Assembly: GCA_015486425.1 (NCBI GenBank) | Contig: WFRQ01000521.1 | Span: forward strand, 1 to 5,210 | Length of the DNA stretch: 5,210 nt | Origin: Deltaproteobacteria bacterium | GTDB lineage: Bacteria > Desulfobacterota > Dissulfuribacteria > Dissulfuribacterales > QOAL01 | Direction of reading: 5' to 3' | Shown here: piece after piece, positions 5,112-5,210 of the stretch | How the letters are laid out: each line of letters starts with the position of its first letter | Numbering within the stretch: the first letter of the stretch is position 1 | Made by a program: the position numbers and the translations under genes | The notes under the pieces: generated by a model | Seen by the model: the letters and a program-made list of their open reading frames with translations, nothing else | The model's database searches: none | Told to the model about the DNA's origin: nothing

Positions 5112-5193
5112 CTTTTTGAGGCTTGTTCTGCGAGAAACCCTGCATGGAACGTTGGGAAGACCTCATAACAGTTTCAGAACCAGTCTCAAAAAG
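5112..5193. repeat. Imperfect inverted repeat, possible small element or hairpin
   Basis: CTTTTTGAGGCTTGTTCTG (5112-5130) and CAGAACCAGTCTCAAAAAG (5175-5193) pair at 17 of 19 positions around a 44-nt interior. The arms could be terminal repeats of a very small MITE, the edges of a larger element, or a long hairpin. The short U-run next to the stem does not make a standard terminator. No target duplication is evident. Confidence 0.45.
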
Positions 5194-5210
5194 TTACATA
5201 GCCGCAGCAC

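Larger units (their letters stand above)
4863..5210. other. Gene-free region upstream of glnA
   Basis: About 350 bp with no supported gene. The part nearest glnA (to about 5040) is AT-rich and holds the ribosome binding site and three palindromes; it must also contain the promoter, but no hexamer pair is convincing and no sigma-54 -24/-12 element was found on the glnA strand. The distal part (5041-5210) is less AT-rich, has stops in all three minus-strand frames near the right edge, and contains a 19-bp imperfect inverted repeat. A short leftward frame there (about 25 codons from an ATG near 5166) lacks support. Confidence 0.5.

Noticed and set aside
1..5210. CRISPR arrays, tRNA or rRNA genes, and riboswitches
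   Set aside because: No regularly spaced repeats, tRNA cloverleaf or rRNA sequence was seen, and the glnA leader matches no riboswitch I recognise.

Overview
The window looks like chromosomal DNA from a Gram-negative bacterium of moderate GC content. A lipoprotein-type outer-membrane efflux channel requires an outer membrane, and the glutamine synthetase is a GSI-beta enzyme that keeps the adenylylation tyrosine. The mix of a PsrA-like TetR regulator, a WYL regulator, an AbrB/VapB-like antitoxin and dispersed palindromic elements suggests Desulfobacterota (former Deltaproteobacteria) or a neighbouring group. That placement is inference; no taxonomic marker is present.

Left part (1-1740, all leftward): a TetR/PsrA-like repressor gene (863-1510) is followed by a NodT/TolC-type outer-membrane efflux lipoprotein gene (1-866) that runs off the left edge. 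The efflux gene is easy to miss because it starts at TTG, overlaps the repressor stop codon by 4 bp (TTGA) and has no end in the window. A promoter-like sequence with an embedded PsrA-type palindrome lies at 1712-1740. Between it and the repressor's ribosome binding site sits a 178-bp MITE-like element (1525-1702). The likely circuit is a self-repressing regulator co-transcribed with the efflux channel, with the MITE carried in the mRNA leader.

Middle (1741-3452): about 145 bp without a recognisable feature is followed by a second, unrelated 109-bp palindromic element (1886-1994), just beyond the stop codon of a leftward WYL-family regulator (2012-3019). Its ATG directly abuts the TTG start of a rightward AbrB/MazE/VapB-like antitoxin gene (3020-3271), and neither gene has a visible Shine-Dalgarno sequence. 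The antitoxin gene ends in a strong ribosome binding site and a GTGA overlap, the usual antitoxin-toxin junction, but what follows is only 30 codons. It therefore looks like an orphan antitoxin whose toxin was lost. A strong bidirectional terminator (3377-3418) closes this unit and the convergent glnA.

Right part (3453-5210): a complete leftward glnA (469 aa, GSI-beta, Tyr397) with a strong ribosome binding site. Its upstream region holds three perfect short palindromes within 75 bp and, further up, a 19-bp imperfect inverted repeat (5112-5193). No gene is seen from 4863 to the right edge.

No clearly new multi-gene system is visible. The most interesting points are the MITE separating the repressor promoter from its gene, the abutting divergent start codons, the orphan antitoxin junction and the palindrome-rich glnA leader.
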